Shown: in pieces, positions 37,103 through 45,982 of the stretch
Position numbering within the stretch: the first letter of the stretch is position 1
How the letters are laid out: every line of letters starts with the position of its first letter
Assembly (NCBI GenBank): GCA_963773875.1
Contig: CAVZCV010000020.1
Location: 248,001-312,000, forward strand
Length of the DNA stretch: 64,000 nucleotides
Reading direction: 5' to 3'
From: CAVTYH01 sp963773875
Lineage (GTDB): Bacteria > Planctomycetota > Planctomycetia > Pirellulales > JADZDJ01
Notes under the pieces: generated by a model
Seen by the model: the letters and a program-made list of their open reading frames with translations, nothing else
Told to the model about the DNA's origin: nothing
Database searches by the model: none
Position numbers and translations under genes: made by a program

Positions 37103-38857
37103 TTGATTCTGACCCTAAGCTTTCGGGCAGCCCATTTTGCCAATAATTCGCGATTGATCTTCACGTTATGTCGAACGTCGACAGGGAGCGACTTTTGCAG
37201 AAGGACATCGTATATGTTTTTCGTGTGATCTTCCAAGCGAGCGCGTTTGCTGAGCTCATCGATCAATTTATCGCGGACGGTCTTTCGGCGCGGCCACCGT
37301 CCTGGCAGTGGCTCAACCACTATGGCCGGCAATTGTCGGCCGACTTCCCCGATTCCCACAAGCGCTGACCGGAAAACATCGGGATGTGAGTTAAAAATCG
37401 CTTCGCATGGAATGGTAAACATCGGCCCGCCGCTGGTTGTGACACGCTGTGACATCCTCCCGCAAAACCAAAATCGGTCGTGCGAATCGAGGTATCCCAC
37501 GTCGCCCATGCGGTGCCACAGCAAAGTCTGGCCGGGCAAGTAACTTTGGGAATTGAAATCCTGAATTTTCGCTTTATGCGTCGCCTCAGGACGTGCAACG
37601 TATTCGGTGGTCACCACTTGGCCGCGAACAATTAGCTCACCAATATCGCCAAGCTGAAGTTCCCGCACAGCATCAATACCGCCAATTGGGCCATCGCTGA
37701 TCTGGATCACTTTCCACTCAATCCCTGGAAACCGGTTGCCCACACAAACGCCTGCCCCTTTATTAGTTTGAGCAACAGTCTCTGCTGAAACGTCAGTTGC
37801 TGATATCGATGCCACTGGCAATGCCTCAGTGGCGCCATACGGAGTGTGCATCTCTCCGTCTTGGGAGATGCACTGCTTCATTCGGCTAAGAATCTCAGCA
37901 GCAACTGGTGCGCCTGCCGAGAGCACCCGACATAAACTCGGCATTTGGCAGTTGTGTGCCTGGCAATAGCGGCCGACTCGATTCCAAACAGCTGGGGAGC
38001 CGAATGCCTGCGTGGCTTGCCAATCGTTGACCGTGTCGACGATTGAGCGCGGAATCACCGACGCCGGACGGCTAAAATTCATATCTGGAAAGATCGTTGT
38101 CACGCCCATTGCGGCATTGAACAGTGCAAATAGCGGAAAGCACGAGACGTCAACTTCGCCGGGCTTAATTCCGTAGAAATCGCGAATTTCGCAGACCTGT
38201 CGATCGAAATTGCCGTGCCGATACAACACGCCTTTTGCTGGACCAGTGCTGCCGCTGGTGAAAATAATTGCAGCTGGCGAATCGGTCTTGGTGTTCGCGA
38301 TCTGCGCCCCCAGCGCTCTGCAACTCATGGCCGGCGCGACGAATCTTGTCCAGCGTCGGTCCGAACATCGGCCTACGGCCAACGGTCACGTTAAAACGTG
38401 CATCGCGAAAGCGCCGATGCCACAAACCACGCATCAGGTGGCCCTGCGGCACCGCGATAAAACCTTGCGGCTGAACTTCGCAAAGGGCAGCCACAGTGTG
38501 ACGAAGCCCCATTCCTGGATCGATGAGCACCTGCACTACGCCGGTTTTCAACAATCCAAACACAAGCGAAACAAAATCGATCCCCGGCCGCACTAACAGC
38601 GCAATCCGCATTTCCTCGGTTATTCCGAATTGCCGCAGTCCAGCGGATATCGCCGTGCTGTCACGATCTAGCCATTCGAAGGATACCGCCCGATATTGGC
38701 GTTTCGCCCACGGATTGGAAGGCCATCGATTTCGCCGCGTTTCGACAACTGCCACCGCCTCGGGCATCTTAAGCGCAATCTCCGTTAGCCGAACGGCGAC
38801 GTTTACGAAGTCGGATGCCAATTGGTTTGTCCCAGTGACGGGTGCGAGTAATGGCAT
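37099..38857 (-). CDS. oleC: OleC-like AMP-dependent beta-lactone synthetase, one frame break
   Basis: An ANL-superfamily enzyme. In the Ole pathway OleC activates the 2-alkyl-3-hydroxyacid and closes a beta-lactone. Motifs: AAIIFTSGSTGPAKGVLYRH (A3), GEMHTPYGATEALP (A5), MGDVGYLDSHDRFWFCGRMSQ (A7-A8). The frame breaks in a five-base C run at 38307-38311 (five G in the coding strand); removing one G joins GHELQSAG to AQIANTKTDSP. Joined protein about 585 residues. No OleB alpha/beta hydrolase is fused to it or found next to it. It is the first gene of the minus-strand operon, divergent from the DtxR gene. Confidence 0.85.
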
Positions 38858-38996
38858 GAAACTGGCTGGCTAAAGTGGACGTAATCGTGCTCATCATGTC
38901 GATCTTTTCCAATGCGTGCAACGGGTTCCCGTTTGCCGTCGCCCGTGGAAAAAACTAGAATTTTGCAATCCCGCGTGCCGTTGCGCTTCGTTTGGA

Positions 38997-39680
38997 ATGC
39001 CTCCAACTACAGGCTTGCGCTTGGCCAGCTTAACCGTCGAAAACTACGTCAAAACGATCTACCAACTTGGCGCCGGCGAAGGCGGCATGCCCGCTGCAAC
39101 AGGCCAACTGGCAGCCGCGTTGGGCGTTTCGCCGGGTACAGTGACCAGCATGCTTAAGACTCTCAGTGAGAGCAACCTCGCCGAGTACACGCCCCATCGC
39201 GGGGCAACGCTAACTGCAGCCGGAACCGCGCTTGCTCTTCGTGTCGTACGGCGCCATCGCCTGATCGAACTGTTTTTGGCCCGTACTCTCGATCTGACTT
39301 GGGACGAAGTTCATGAGGAGGCGGAGCACATGGAACACGCAGTGAGCGATTTCTTGATCGATCGCATTGATGCATTTCTCGGAAAGCCCGAGTCTGATCC
39401 GCATGGCGACCCTATTCCACGAGCCGATGGCTCCGTCCAAGCGCCAGCAAGCCGCAGTCTTGCTAGTTGCGACGAGGGTGAGCAATTTCGGTTGGTGCGA
39501 GTGCTCGATCAGTCCCCGGAGTTCTTGCGATATTTGACAACCGCTAATTTGCACCTTGGCACTCCCGGCAGCGTAGTGGCGAATCGAGCTGAAGCGGGTT
39601 TAGTGTCGGTGGAAGTTGGCGGGCAGGTTACTTCGCTTAGTCGAGACGTAGCCGAAAAACTTTTGGTGACCAAGCCTTGA
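38997..39680 (+). CDS. DtxR/MntR-family metal-dependent regulator
   Basis: Winged helix (PAATGQLAAALGVSPGTVTSMLKTL), then the dimerisation/metal domain (DEVHEEAEHMEHAVSDFLIDRIDAFLG, DPHGDPIP) and a C-terminal SH3-like FeoA domain. These are the Glu/His metal ligands of iron or manganese repressors. ATG at 38997 is used; an upstream in-frame ATG at 38916 adds residues without family similarity. A six-pair hairpin AACGGG-TT-CCCGTT at 38920-38933 stands in the gap to the divergent oleC gene. The regulator could control either neighbour or feoAB (inference). Confidence 0.88.
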   Translation: MPPTTGLRLASLTVENYVKTIYQLGAGEGGMPAATGQLAAALGVSPGTVTSMLKTLSESNLAEYTPHRGATLTAAGTALALRVVRRHRLIELFLARTLDLTWDEVHEEAEHMEHAVSDFLIDRIDAFLGKPESDPHGDPIPRADGSVQAPASRSLASCDEGEQFRLVRVLDQSPEFLRYLTTANLHLGTPGSVVANRAEAGLVSVEVGGQVTSLSRDVAEKLLVTKP

Positions 39681-39780
39681 TGCCGCTCTTTCACCATTTG
39701 GGCCCTTTGACCTTGCGCGCTCGAACCCGTAAAACTTCTATGGTGATCGATGGTTTTGAGTTTGCGCCAATTCGGCCTCA

Positions 39781-39876
39781 GATGAGAGGCCCCCGCAATG
39801 GAGTCCTGTGAACCTGGTCAGGGTAGAAATACAGCAGCCATAAGCAGTCAGCTCTTTGTGCGGTGGGTCTCTCATC
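39781..39876 (+). ncRNA. ffs: Signal recognition particle RNA, small bacterial type (4.5S)
   Basis: The conserved SRP core GTGAACCTGGTCAGG, then GAAA and AGCAGCCATAAGCAG, lies at 39808-39847. The ends GATGAGAGGCCCCCGCA and TGCGGTGGGTCTCTCATC pair into the long closing stem. About 96 nucleotides. Its place directly upstream of dnaX is conserved in many bacteria. Confidence 0.93.
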
Positions 39877-39906
39877 CGAGGTCGCTAAACGCATGATGGA
39901 ATTCGA

Positions 39907-41745
39907 ATGACAACCGATGGACCATCCACGGACGGTGCCTCGCGTGACACCAGCGCACAACGGCCGGGCGAGTATGTCGTCATCGCTCGTCGATACCGGC
40001 CACAGGCGTTCGGAGAGCTAATTGGCCAAGAACATGTCGCGCGGGCACTGGCAGCCGCGATTGAAACGAGCCGCGTAGGTCATGCGTATCTTTTCACGGG
40101 CGCCCGCGGAACCGGCAAAACTTCTACAGCCCGCATCTTAGCAAAGGCGCTCAATTGTGAGCACGTGCGCCACGCCCACACCATGCAACAAGTGCGATAT
40201 CTGCCGCTCAATCACGGCTGGCGACGATATGGACGTACTTGAAATTGATGGCGCCAGCAATCGCGGAATCGATGAAATCCGCCAGCTGCGACAAAACGTG
40301 AGCGTTCGGCCCAGCCGGGCTCAGTTCAAAATCTATATCGTCGACGAAGTGCACATGCTAACAAAGGAAGCGTTCAACGCGCTTCTTAAGACGCTCGAAG
40401 AGCCGCCGGAGCACGTAAAGTTCATTTTTTGCACAACCGAGCCGGAAAAGATTCCGATCACAATCTTATCGCGCTGCCAGCGATTCGATTTTGCCGGTAT
40501 TCAGACCAACCAGATTATTGCCAGGCTGCAACAAATCGTTGAAGGCGAAGGCGTCAACGCTGAGCCCGAAGCTTTGGAGATCCTCGCGCGACGTGCCGCG
40601 GGCTCGATGGCGACAGTCAATCGTTGCTTGAACAATTGCTTTCGTTCGGTTCACGAAAGATCGGAGTTGCCGATGTTCATGCTTTGCTGGGAACTGCCGG
40701 CGCTGAACGCATAACTCAGCTTGCGGAACATATAATTGCGCGCGATGCTGCGGCCGCGCTCGCCGCTCTGGATCAAGCAATTGCGCAAGGCGTCGATGTT
40801 GGGCAATTGCTCGATCAACTACTCGGTTACTTCCGCGATTTAATGGCGTGTGCCGTCGGAAGCAGTGCTAATGCACTATTACACGTAACAGCAACTCAAC
40901 AGCCGGCTGTTCAGCATGCGGCGCAGCGCCTCGGATTGGAAACAATTCTGGCCGCGCTGCAGATTCTGGATCAAACAATATCAAGGCTGAAATATCTGAC
41001 GCATCCGCGCACTGTCGCAGAACTGGCGATTGTCCGCATTTGCCGCTTGGAGGACCTAGAGTCCCTTCCGAAAGTCATATCTCAGCTGCGGGATGGCGTG
41101 CCTGCGACAAATGCGCCGGCGCCGCCTTCAGTCGCAACTGCGGCTGCAAAAAAAAAGTTCGATAATTCTGCCGGGAGTGTTGCAACCCATGTCGCGGGCG
41201 GAGAAGCGGGAAAATTCGAGATATCGCCCACCAAGTTCGCTGAACATCGGCACACGAACGGGCACGCGGCGACTGAATGCTCCGAAAACGTCCAAGTTGA
41301 TAAATATCCAGCCAACTTGGCGCACACTCTCAGCGAGTCTCGGAATTGGACTGAGGCCGATGCAATTTCGGCTTGGCATCAAGCCGCCGACCAACTGGGT
41401 GGTTTAGGCGGCGATATGGCTCGCCAAGCCAGCGGAGCAGCAATTCGTGCGCCAGCTCAACTGGTCGTGACATTTCCTCTAAAGTATAATTCTTGTAGAG
41501 TATTTTGCGAAAGACCGGAGTTGACGAAGCGATTAGCAGAGCTAATTTCGCAAAGCTTAGGTGAACCGATTCAGTTGTCGTTTCAGACCGATAGCGAACA
41601 AACGGCGGAAACCGATATCGCGAGGCCAGTCTCGCACCGGCAGAAGATGCAGGAAGTTTGCAATCGGCCATATGTCCGGAAAGCGATGGAACTATTCGAC
41701 GCTACCGCGCAGCGTTTCGAGGAGGCGGAGCAGATAAAAGGTTGA
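39907..41745 (+). CDS. dnaX: DNA polymerase III subunit gamma/tau, two frame breaks
   Basis: Clamp-loader ATPase. Walker A GARGTGKTSTARILAKALNC, four-cysteine zinc site (C of NCEH, then CATPTPCNKCDIC), Walker B IYIVDEVHMLTKEAFNALLK, sensor FCTTEPEKIP, and the tau-like C-terminal region to EEAEQIKG. The frame breaks at about 40165 (NCEHV to CATPTP) and about 40612 (AAGSM to RDSQSLLEQLL). Joined length is about 612 residues. dnaX is essential, so both breaks are probably sequence errors. ATG at 39907. First gene of the dnaX-ybaB-recR order. Confidence 0.92.
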
Positions 41746-41847
41746 GAGGGCGACAATTGTGGCGTATCGGCGGACCGTCGAAATTGCCGTTTGCTCAATG
41801 CTCAACCAACGGCTCGCCAATATGGCAAGCCACAAGGAGTGTTTCGC

Positions 41848-42226
41848 GTGTTCAAAGGAATCTCAAATCTCGCCTCACTTTTGAAGCAGGCGCAACAGGT
41901 TGGTAGCCGCATTCAGGCGGTTAATGACGATTTGCGCAAAACGAGTCACAGGAACGGCGGCCGGCGGAATGGTCGAAGCTGAAGTGGATGGCTTGGGCCA
42001 GCTTCTCCGCGTGTCGATCGATCCTGCACTCATTGAGAGAAAAGATCGCGAACTCATCGAAGATCTAGTTCCAGGGGCCGTCAATGCAGCGATCGCCAAA
42101 TCGAAGGAATTGCATGCTGAAGCCCTGCGCGGTCTGACAGGTGGCATTGATATTCCAGGAATTAAAGAAGCACTTGGCGGTGCAATTCCCGGCACGAATT
42201 CCAACAGTGATGATTTAGAAATGTGA
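41848..42226 (+). CDS. ybaB: YbaB/EbfC nucleoid-associated protein, one frame break
   Basis: A small DNA-binding protein. N-terminal FKGISNLASLLKQAQQVGSRI, then GGMVEAEVDGLGQLLRVSIDPALI, LVPGAVNAAIAKSKELHAEAL and the Gly/Pro-rich end. GTG at 41848 follows AAGGAG by eight bases. The frame breaks in a four-A run at about 41938 (DLRK to RVTGTAAGG). About 125 residues after joining. Lies between dnaX and recR, as usual. Confidence 0.88.
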
Positions 42227-42303
42227 CTCGATTCACTCGCAACGCGGGTAACCGCAAATATGTGCCGTCGAGGCGGACTGACAACTGACAACCATCAAAA
42301 TCC

Positions 42304-42897
42304 TTGATAACCGAATCCGTAAGCAAACTGATCGATCAATTGGCGAAATTGCCGGGCATCGGGCGAAAGAGCGCGGAGCGAATTACTTACCACCTCCTTC
42401 GTGCTGCGAGGGTGGATGCGCTAGCACTGGCCGATGCAATTCGCGATGTCAAAGAAAATGTTCGCTACTGCAAAACGTGCTTCAACCTATCGGAAACCGA
42501 TGAATGTGAAATTTGCCGCGATCCGAAACGTGATCGAACCATTTTGTGCGTCGTTGAGCAGCCACGAGACTTGAATGCGCTGGAACAAGCTGGCACTTAC
42601 AACGGACTGTATCACGTCCTGCTCGGTAGAATTGCGCCGTTAGAGGGCGTGGGACCTGAGCAGCTGACGATCGAATCGCTCGTAAGCCGTGTTCAAGGTG
42701 CTCAATTTGAGGAAGTAATTATGGCGACAAATCCGACCCTGGAGGGCGATGGTACTGCGCTGTTCATTTCCCACCAACTGGACGGCCTGCCGGTAGAAAT
42801 CACCAGACTTGCCCGGGGAATCACCACCGGCAGCGTACTCGAATTCGCAAATAAAGAAATTTTGACGGACGCGCTGTCCGGAAGGCAAAAATTCTGA
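42304..42897 (+). CDS. recR: Recombination protein RecR
   Basis: A recombinational repair protein acting with RecF/RecO. Helix-hairpin-helix LAKLPGIGRKSAERITYHLL, zinc finger CKTC...CEIC, and Toprim domain (LCVVEQPRDLNALEQAG, GTALFISHQL). TTG start at 42304; length 197 residues is typical. The frame is intact. Confidence 0.95.
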   Translation: MITESVSKLIDQLAKLPGIGRKSAERITYHLLRAARVDALALADAIRDVKENVRYCKTCFNLSETDECEICRDPKRDRTILCVVEQPRDLNALEQAGTYNGLYHVLLGRIAPLEGVGPEQLTIESLVSRVQGAQFEEVIMATNPTLEGDGTALFISHQLDGLPVEITRLARGITTGSVLEFANKEILTDALSGRQKF

Positions 42898-43020
42898 AGA
42901 AACATGGTAGAGTTACTGGTTGGTGGTGCGTCCGAGATCGCATCCTCGATTGATTGAAAGCCAACGGCGTATCAGCCACGAAACAATCAGGCACTAGGCA
43001 CAAGAAACCTGAATATTGCT

Positions 43021-44619
43021 ATGCGTCTTTCGTTTGGCCAAGAAATGCGAATGGTCCAGAAGCAGATTCTGGCGCCGCGCATGATTCAATCGATGGAGAT
43101 CCTGCAATTGCCGATCCTCGCTTTGGAGGAACGCATCGAGCAGGAAATCCAGGAAAACGAGACGCTCGAAGTTCAGGAACTAGATCCAGATCTGCCGGAC
43201 GACGAAACCGCGGAGCAAGTTAACCCCGACGCTCCCACAGTTGAAGAGCGAGAGCTTGTCGTCGATGAAAAGAAAAATAATGAGGACGACTTTGAGCGAC
43301 TGCTGCAGATGGACGAGGAGTGGCCAGACCACTTCGAAGAGCGCAGCCGCCCCTCGGCGACCCGACTTGAAGAAGAAGGGGAACGCAAGCACGATGCGAT
43401 GGCCAATGCCATCGATCGACCTGAATCGCTGAATGATTATTTGCATCATCAACTCAGTTGGTTTGAAGTCGAACCCGCTGTTCGACAGATGTGCGATCGG
43501 ATTATTTATAACCTCGATGCCAACGGTTATTTGCAGGGCCAGCTCGAAGATTTGCTGGATCCGGATGCTCCAGCCGGGCAATTGGAAATTGCCAAGCGTG
43601 CGCTAGCGATCGTGCAGAAACTTGATCCACCCGGTGTGGGAGCGCGCGACTTGAAGGAGTGTCTGCTGCTTCAGCTTTCTCCGGCAATGGAATACTTCGA
43701 GCAGCTAAAGACGCTGATCTCAAATCATTTGGAAGATCTGGAGCACAACCGGCTGCCGCAAATTGAGCGCAAAACTGGTTATTCCCTGGAGCTCATCAAG
43801 GAATCGCTGGAACACTTGCGCCATTTAAATCCCAAGCCCGGCGCTTCGTTCACTCCCACGTACGTACAGCCTGTTCAGCCAGATGTGTTTGTCGAGTTGC
43901 TCGAAGGCGGAAAATATAAAGTACGGCTGGAAGACGGGCGAACGCCAAATTTGTTCATCAGCCCGTACTATCGCAAGCTGCTAATGAGCGGTGAAACGGA
44001 CGATAAAACGCGCGAGTATATCAAGCGCAAAATTAATGCCGCCCAGTGGCTGATCGAATCCATCGAACAACGCCGCAACACACTGACGAAAGTGGCGCAA
44101 GCCATCGTCGACCATCAAACGCAGTTTTTGAGCAAGGGGCCGGAATTCATCGAACCCCTCAAAATGCAGCAGATTGCCGATAAGGTCCACGTCCACGTCA
44201 CCACGGTCAGTCGCGCAGTAGACGACAAATGGATTCAAACTCCGCGAGGGATCTTTCCACTCAAGCGGTTTTTCGTCGGCGGTACCGTAAGCGCTGCGGG
44301 TGAGGAAGTGGCTTGGGACACCGTGCGGATGAAACTTCAGGAAATCATCGATAAAGAAGACAAGAGCAATCCTCTTTCTGACGACGACCTTGTGACCGAG
44401 CTTGGCAAACATGGCTTGACCGTCGCCAGACGAACCGTCACCAAGTACCGCAAGGCCATGAGTATTCCCAGTTCGCGGCAGCGTCGCGACTGGACAGCAA
44501 CGCCGCGAATAACCAGCGACACCAAATCGGCAGCCGCTCAATTGCCAACGGACGGTGCCAACGCAGCTCCCAGCAACGGGCAGCAGCCGCCAGCTGACCT
44601 TACTAATAATCAGCCTTAA
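43021..44619 (+). CDS. rpoN: RNA polymerase sigma-54 factor
   Basis: Region I is glutamine-rich (MRLSFGQEMRMVQKQILAPRM then QSMEILQLP), followed by an unusually long acidic region II. The core-binding domain and the helix-turn-helix (ADKVHVHVTTVSRAVDDKW) come next, and the RpoN box appears as ARRTVTKYRKAM. The last 50 residues are a low-complexity tail rich in Asn, Gln, Pro and Ala beyond the box. 532 residues. Indicates that enhancer-dependent promoters are used in this organism. Confidence 0.95.
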   Translation: MRLSFGQEMRMVQKQILAPRMIQSMEILQLPILALEERIEQEIQENETLEVQELDPDLPDDETAEQVNPDAPTVEERELVVDEKKNNEDDFERLLQMDEEWPDHFEERSRPSATRLEEEGERKHDAMANAIDRPESLNDYLHHQLSWFEVEPAVRQMCDRIIYNLDANGYLQGQLEDLLDPDAPAGQLEIAKRALAIVQKLDPPGVGARDLKECLLLQLSPAMEYFEQLKTLISNHLEDLEHNRLPQIERKTGYSLELIKESLEHLRHLNPKPGASFTPTYVQPVQPDVFVELLEGGKYKVRLEDGRTPNLFISPYYRKLLMSGETDDKTREYIKRKINAAQWLIESIEQRRNTLTKVAQAIVDHQTQFLSKGPEFIEPLKMQQIADKVHVHVTTVSRAVDDKWIQTPRGIFPLKRFFVGGTVSAAGEEVAWDTVRMKLQEIIDKEDKSNPLSDDDLVTELGKHGLTVARRTVTKYRKAMSIPSSRQRRDWTATPRITSDTKSAAAQLPTDGANAAPSNGQQPPADLTNNQP

Positions 44620-44636
44620 TGGCTGAGGCGGGGTTT

Positions 44637-45338
44637 TTAGGTGGCCTCGAGGTGCAGTCCCCGCCGCTGTCTTTCCGCCCTGCGAGTGGAATCGATCAGA
44701 TCGGCAACCGCCGTTACATGGTCGATGCCCCGCATGTAAAGCATCGGTTCGGTGCGATCGGTCGAGGCGATTGCAATGGTGCCAATCCCGAGCATACGCT
44801 CGATAGGGCCTTGCCGCACGGTTACATCATCGATATCGATCGTCTCAATCCGATCGATTACCCGGCTCAAGACTCCGCGCTCGTGAAACAATCGAAACCG
44901 AGTTAAGCGGTAATGCACTGTTATGCGCCGATACAAAACCGTAATTGCCAGCGCAAAGTAGACAAGCGCGCTTCCCGCGGCAAATGCGATCCAGCCGCTC
45001 GGCTGGTTCCAGTACAACGCAACGCCAACTAAAGCGGCTGCAACGATGAGATCGACGAGGATGAACGGGCCAAGCAGCGCTTTAGGCGAATACGCCCCGT
45101 TCCAAAGTTCTTCCTCCGTCGGATCCTTACTGCCAAATCGAGTCGGCTCTTGCTTCAACTTTTCGGCGGCAACAGATGGATGAGACGGAATTTCGGCGGC
45201 ACTGGCACTGGGTTGTTCGGCATTGGCAGGCGCGACGCTAGCACCGCCGGAACGAAGTGTTGCGGCAACTCGCTCGCCACAGTACGGGCAAAAGGCTGCA
45301 TCGTTCGGGAATTCACGGCCGCATTGGGTACATTGCAT
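44637..45338 (-). CDS. Zinc-ribbon and bacterial PH-domain membrane protein
   Basis: N-terminal zinc ribbon (CTQCGREF, CPYCGER), an Ala/Ser/Pro linker, two membrane helices (GPFILVDLIVAAALVGVALYW; IAFAAGSALVYFALAITVLY), then a PH-like (bPH_2, YdbT type) domain with YRLTRFRLFHERGVLSR, RIETIDIDDVTVRQGPIERMLGIG and TIAIAST. Members are thought to sense or organise membranes; no specific role is known. 233 residues; convergent with rpoN. Confidence 0.85.
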   Translation of the reverse strand: MQCTQCGREFPNDAAFCPYCGERVAATLRSGGASVAPANAEQPSASAAEIPSHPSVAAEKLKQEPTRFGSKDPTEEELWNGAYSPKALLGPFILVDLIVAAALVGVALYWNQPSGWIAFAAGSALVYFALAITVLYRRITVHYRLTRFRLFHERGVLSRVIDRIETIDIDDVTVRQGPIERMLGIGTIAIASTDRTEPMLYMRGIDHVTAVADLIDSTRRAERQRRGLHLEAT

Positions 45339-45475
45339 GACTTGTTCCTATGTAAGTTTCAGGCTGATTATATGGGCCGAGCAAGTGATGCCAAAGGCTC
45401 CAATGCATTCACGAGTTTGAGCACTTGGTTGTTGAAACGGTTCAACATGGCGGCGGTTCTCTGTATAGTAGATCC

Positions 45476-45946
45476 ATGCGTTGCCCTTACTGCCGTGTTG
45501 ATAACGATAAAGTAATCGACTCCCGTACCGGACAAGACGGCTTCGCTGTTCGCCGGCGGCGCGAATGCGTGCATTGCGGCCGGCGATTTACGACCTACGA
45601 ACGCGTTGAAGAACCGGTGCTAAACGTCGTTAAGAAAGACGGAGTACGAGAACCGTTCAGTCGCGAAAAAATCAAAGCCGGCATGCAAAAGGCTTGCTGG
45701 AAGCGGCCGGTCAGCAACGAGCAAATAGAATCGATTGTCTCCGCCGTCGAAGACGATGCCTACGCCAATTTCGATACTGAGGTCCAAAGTCAATACCTCG
45801 GCAATTTGCTGATGCAAAAACTTCGCGAGCTGGATCAGGTCGCCTTCGTCCGCTTTGCTAGTGTCTATCGGGAATTCAAAGACGTTCGCGACTTTGTCCA
45901 GGAACTGCAGCCAATTCTCGCGGAAGCGAAGCGGATGCCTAAATAA
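45476..45946 (+). CDS. nrdR: Transcriptional repressor NrdR
   Basis: Repressor of ribonucleotide reductase genes. Zinc ribbon CPYC...CVHCGRRFTTYE, then the ATP-cone (VVKKDGVREPFSREKIKAGM). ATG at 45476 (MRCPYCRVDND) gives 156 residues, the normal length; upstream in-frame codons are not family-like. No NrdR boxes were looked for elsewhere because no nrd gene is present. Confidence 0.95.
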   Translation: MRCPYCRVDNDKVIDSRTGQDGFAVRRRRECVHCGRRFTTYERVEEPVLNVVKKDGVREPFSREKIKAGMQKACWKRPVSNEQIESIVSAVEDDAYANFDTEVQSQYLGNLLMQKLRELDQVAFVRFASVYREFKDVRDFVQELQPILAEAKRMPK

Positions 45947-45982
45947 TGCCTGGCCTCTAGACCTTGTTCAGGCCGACCTCGC

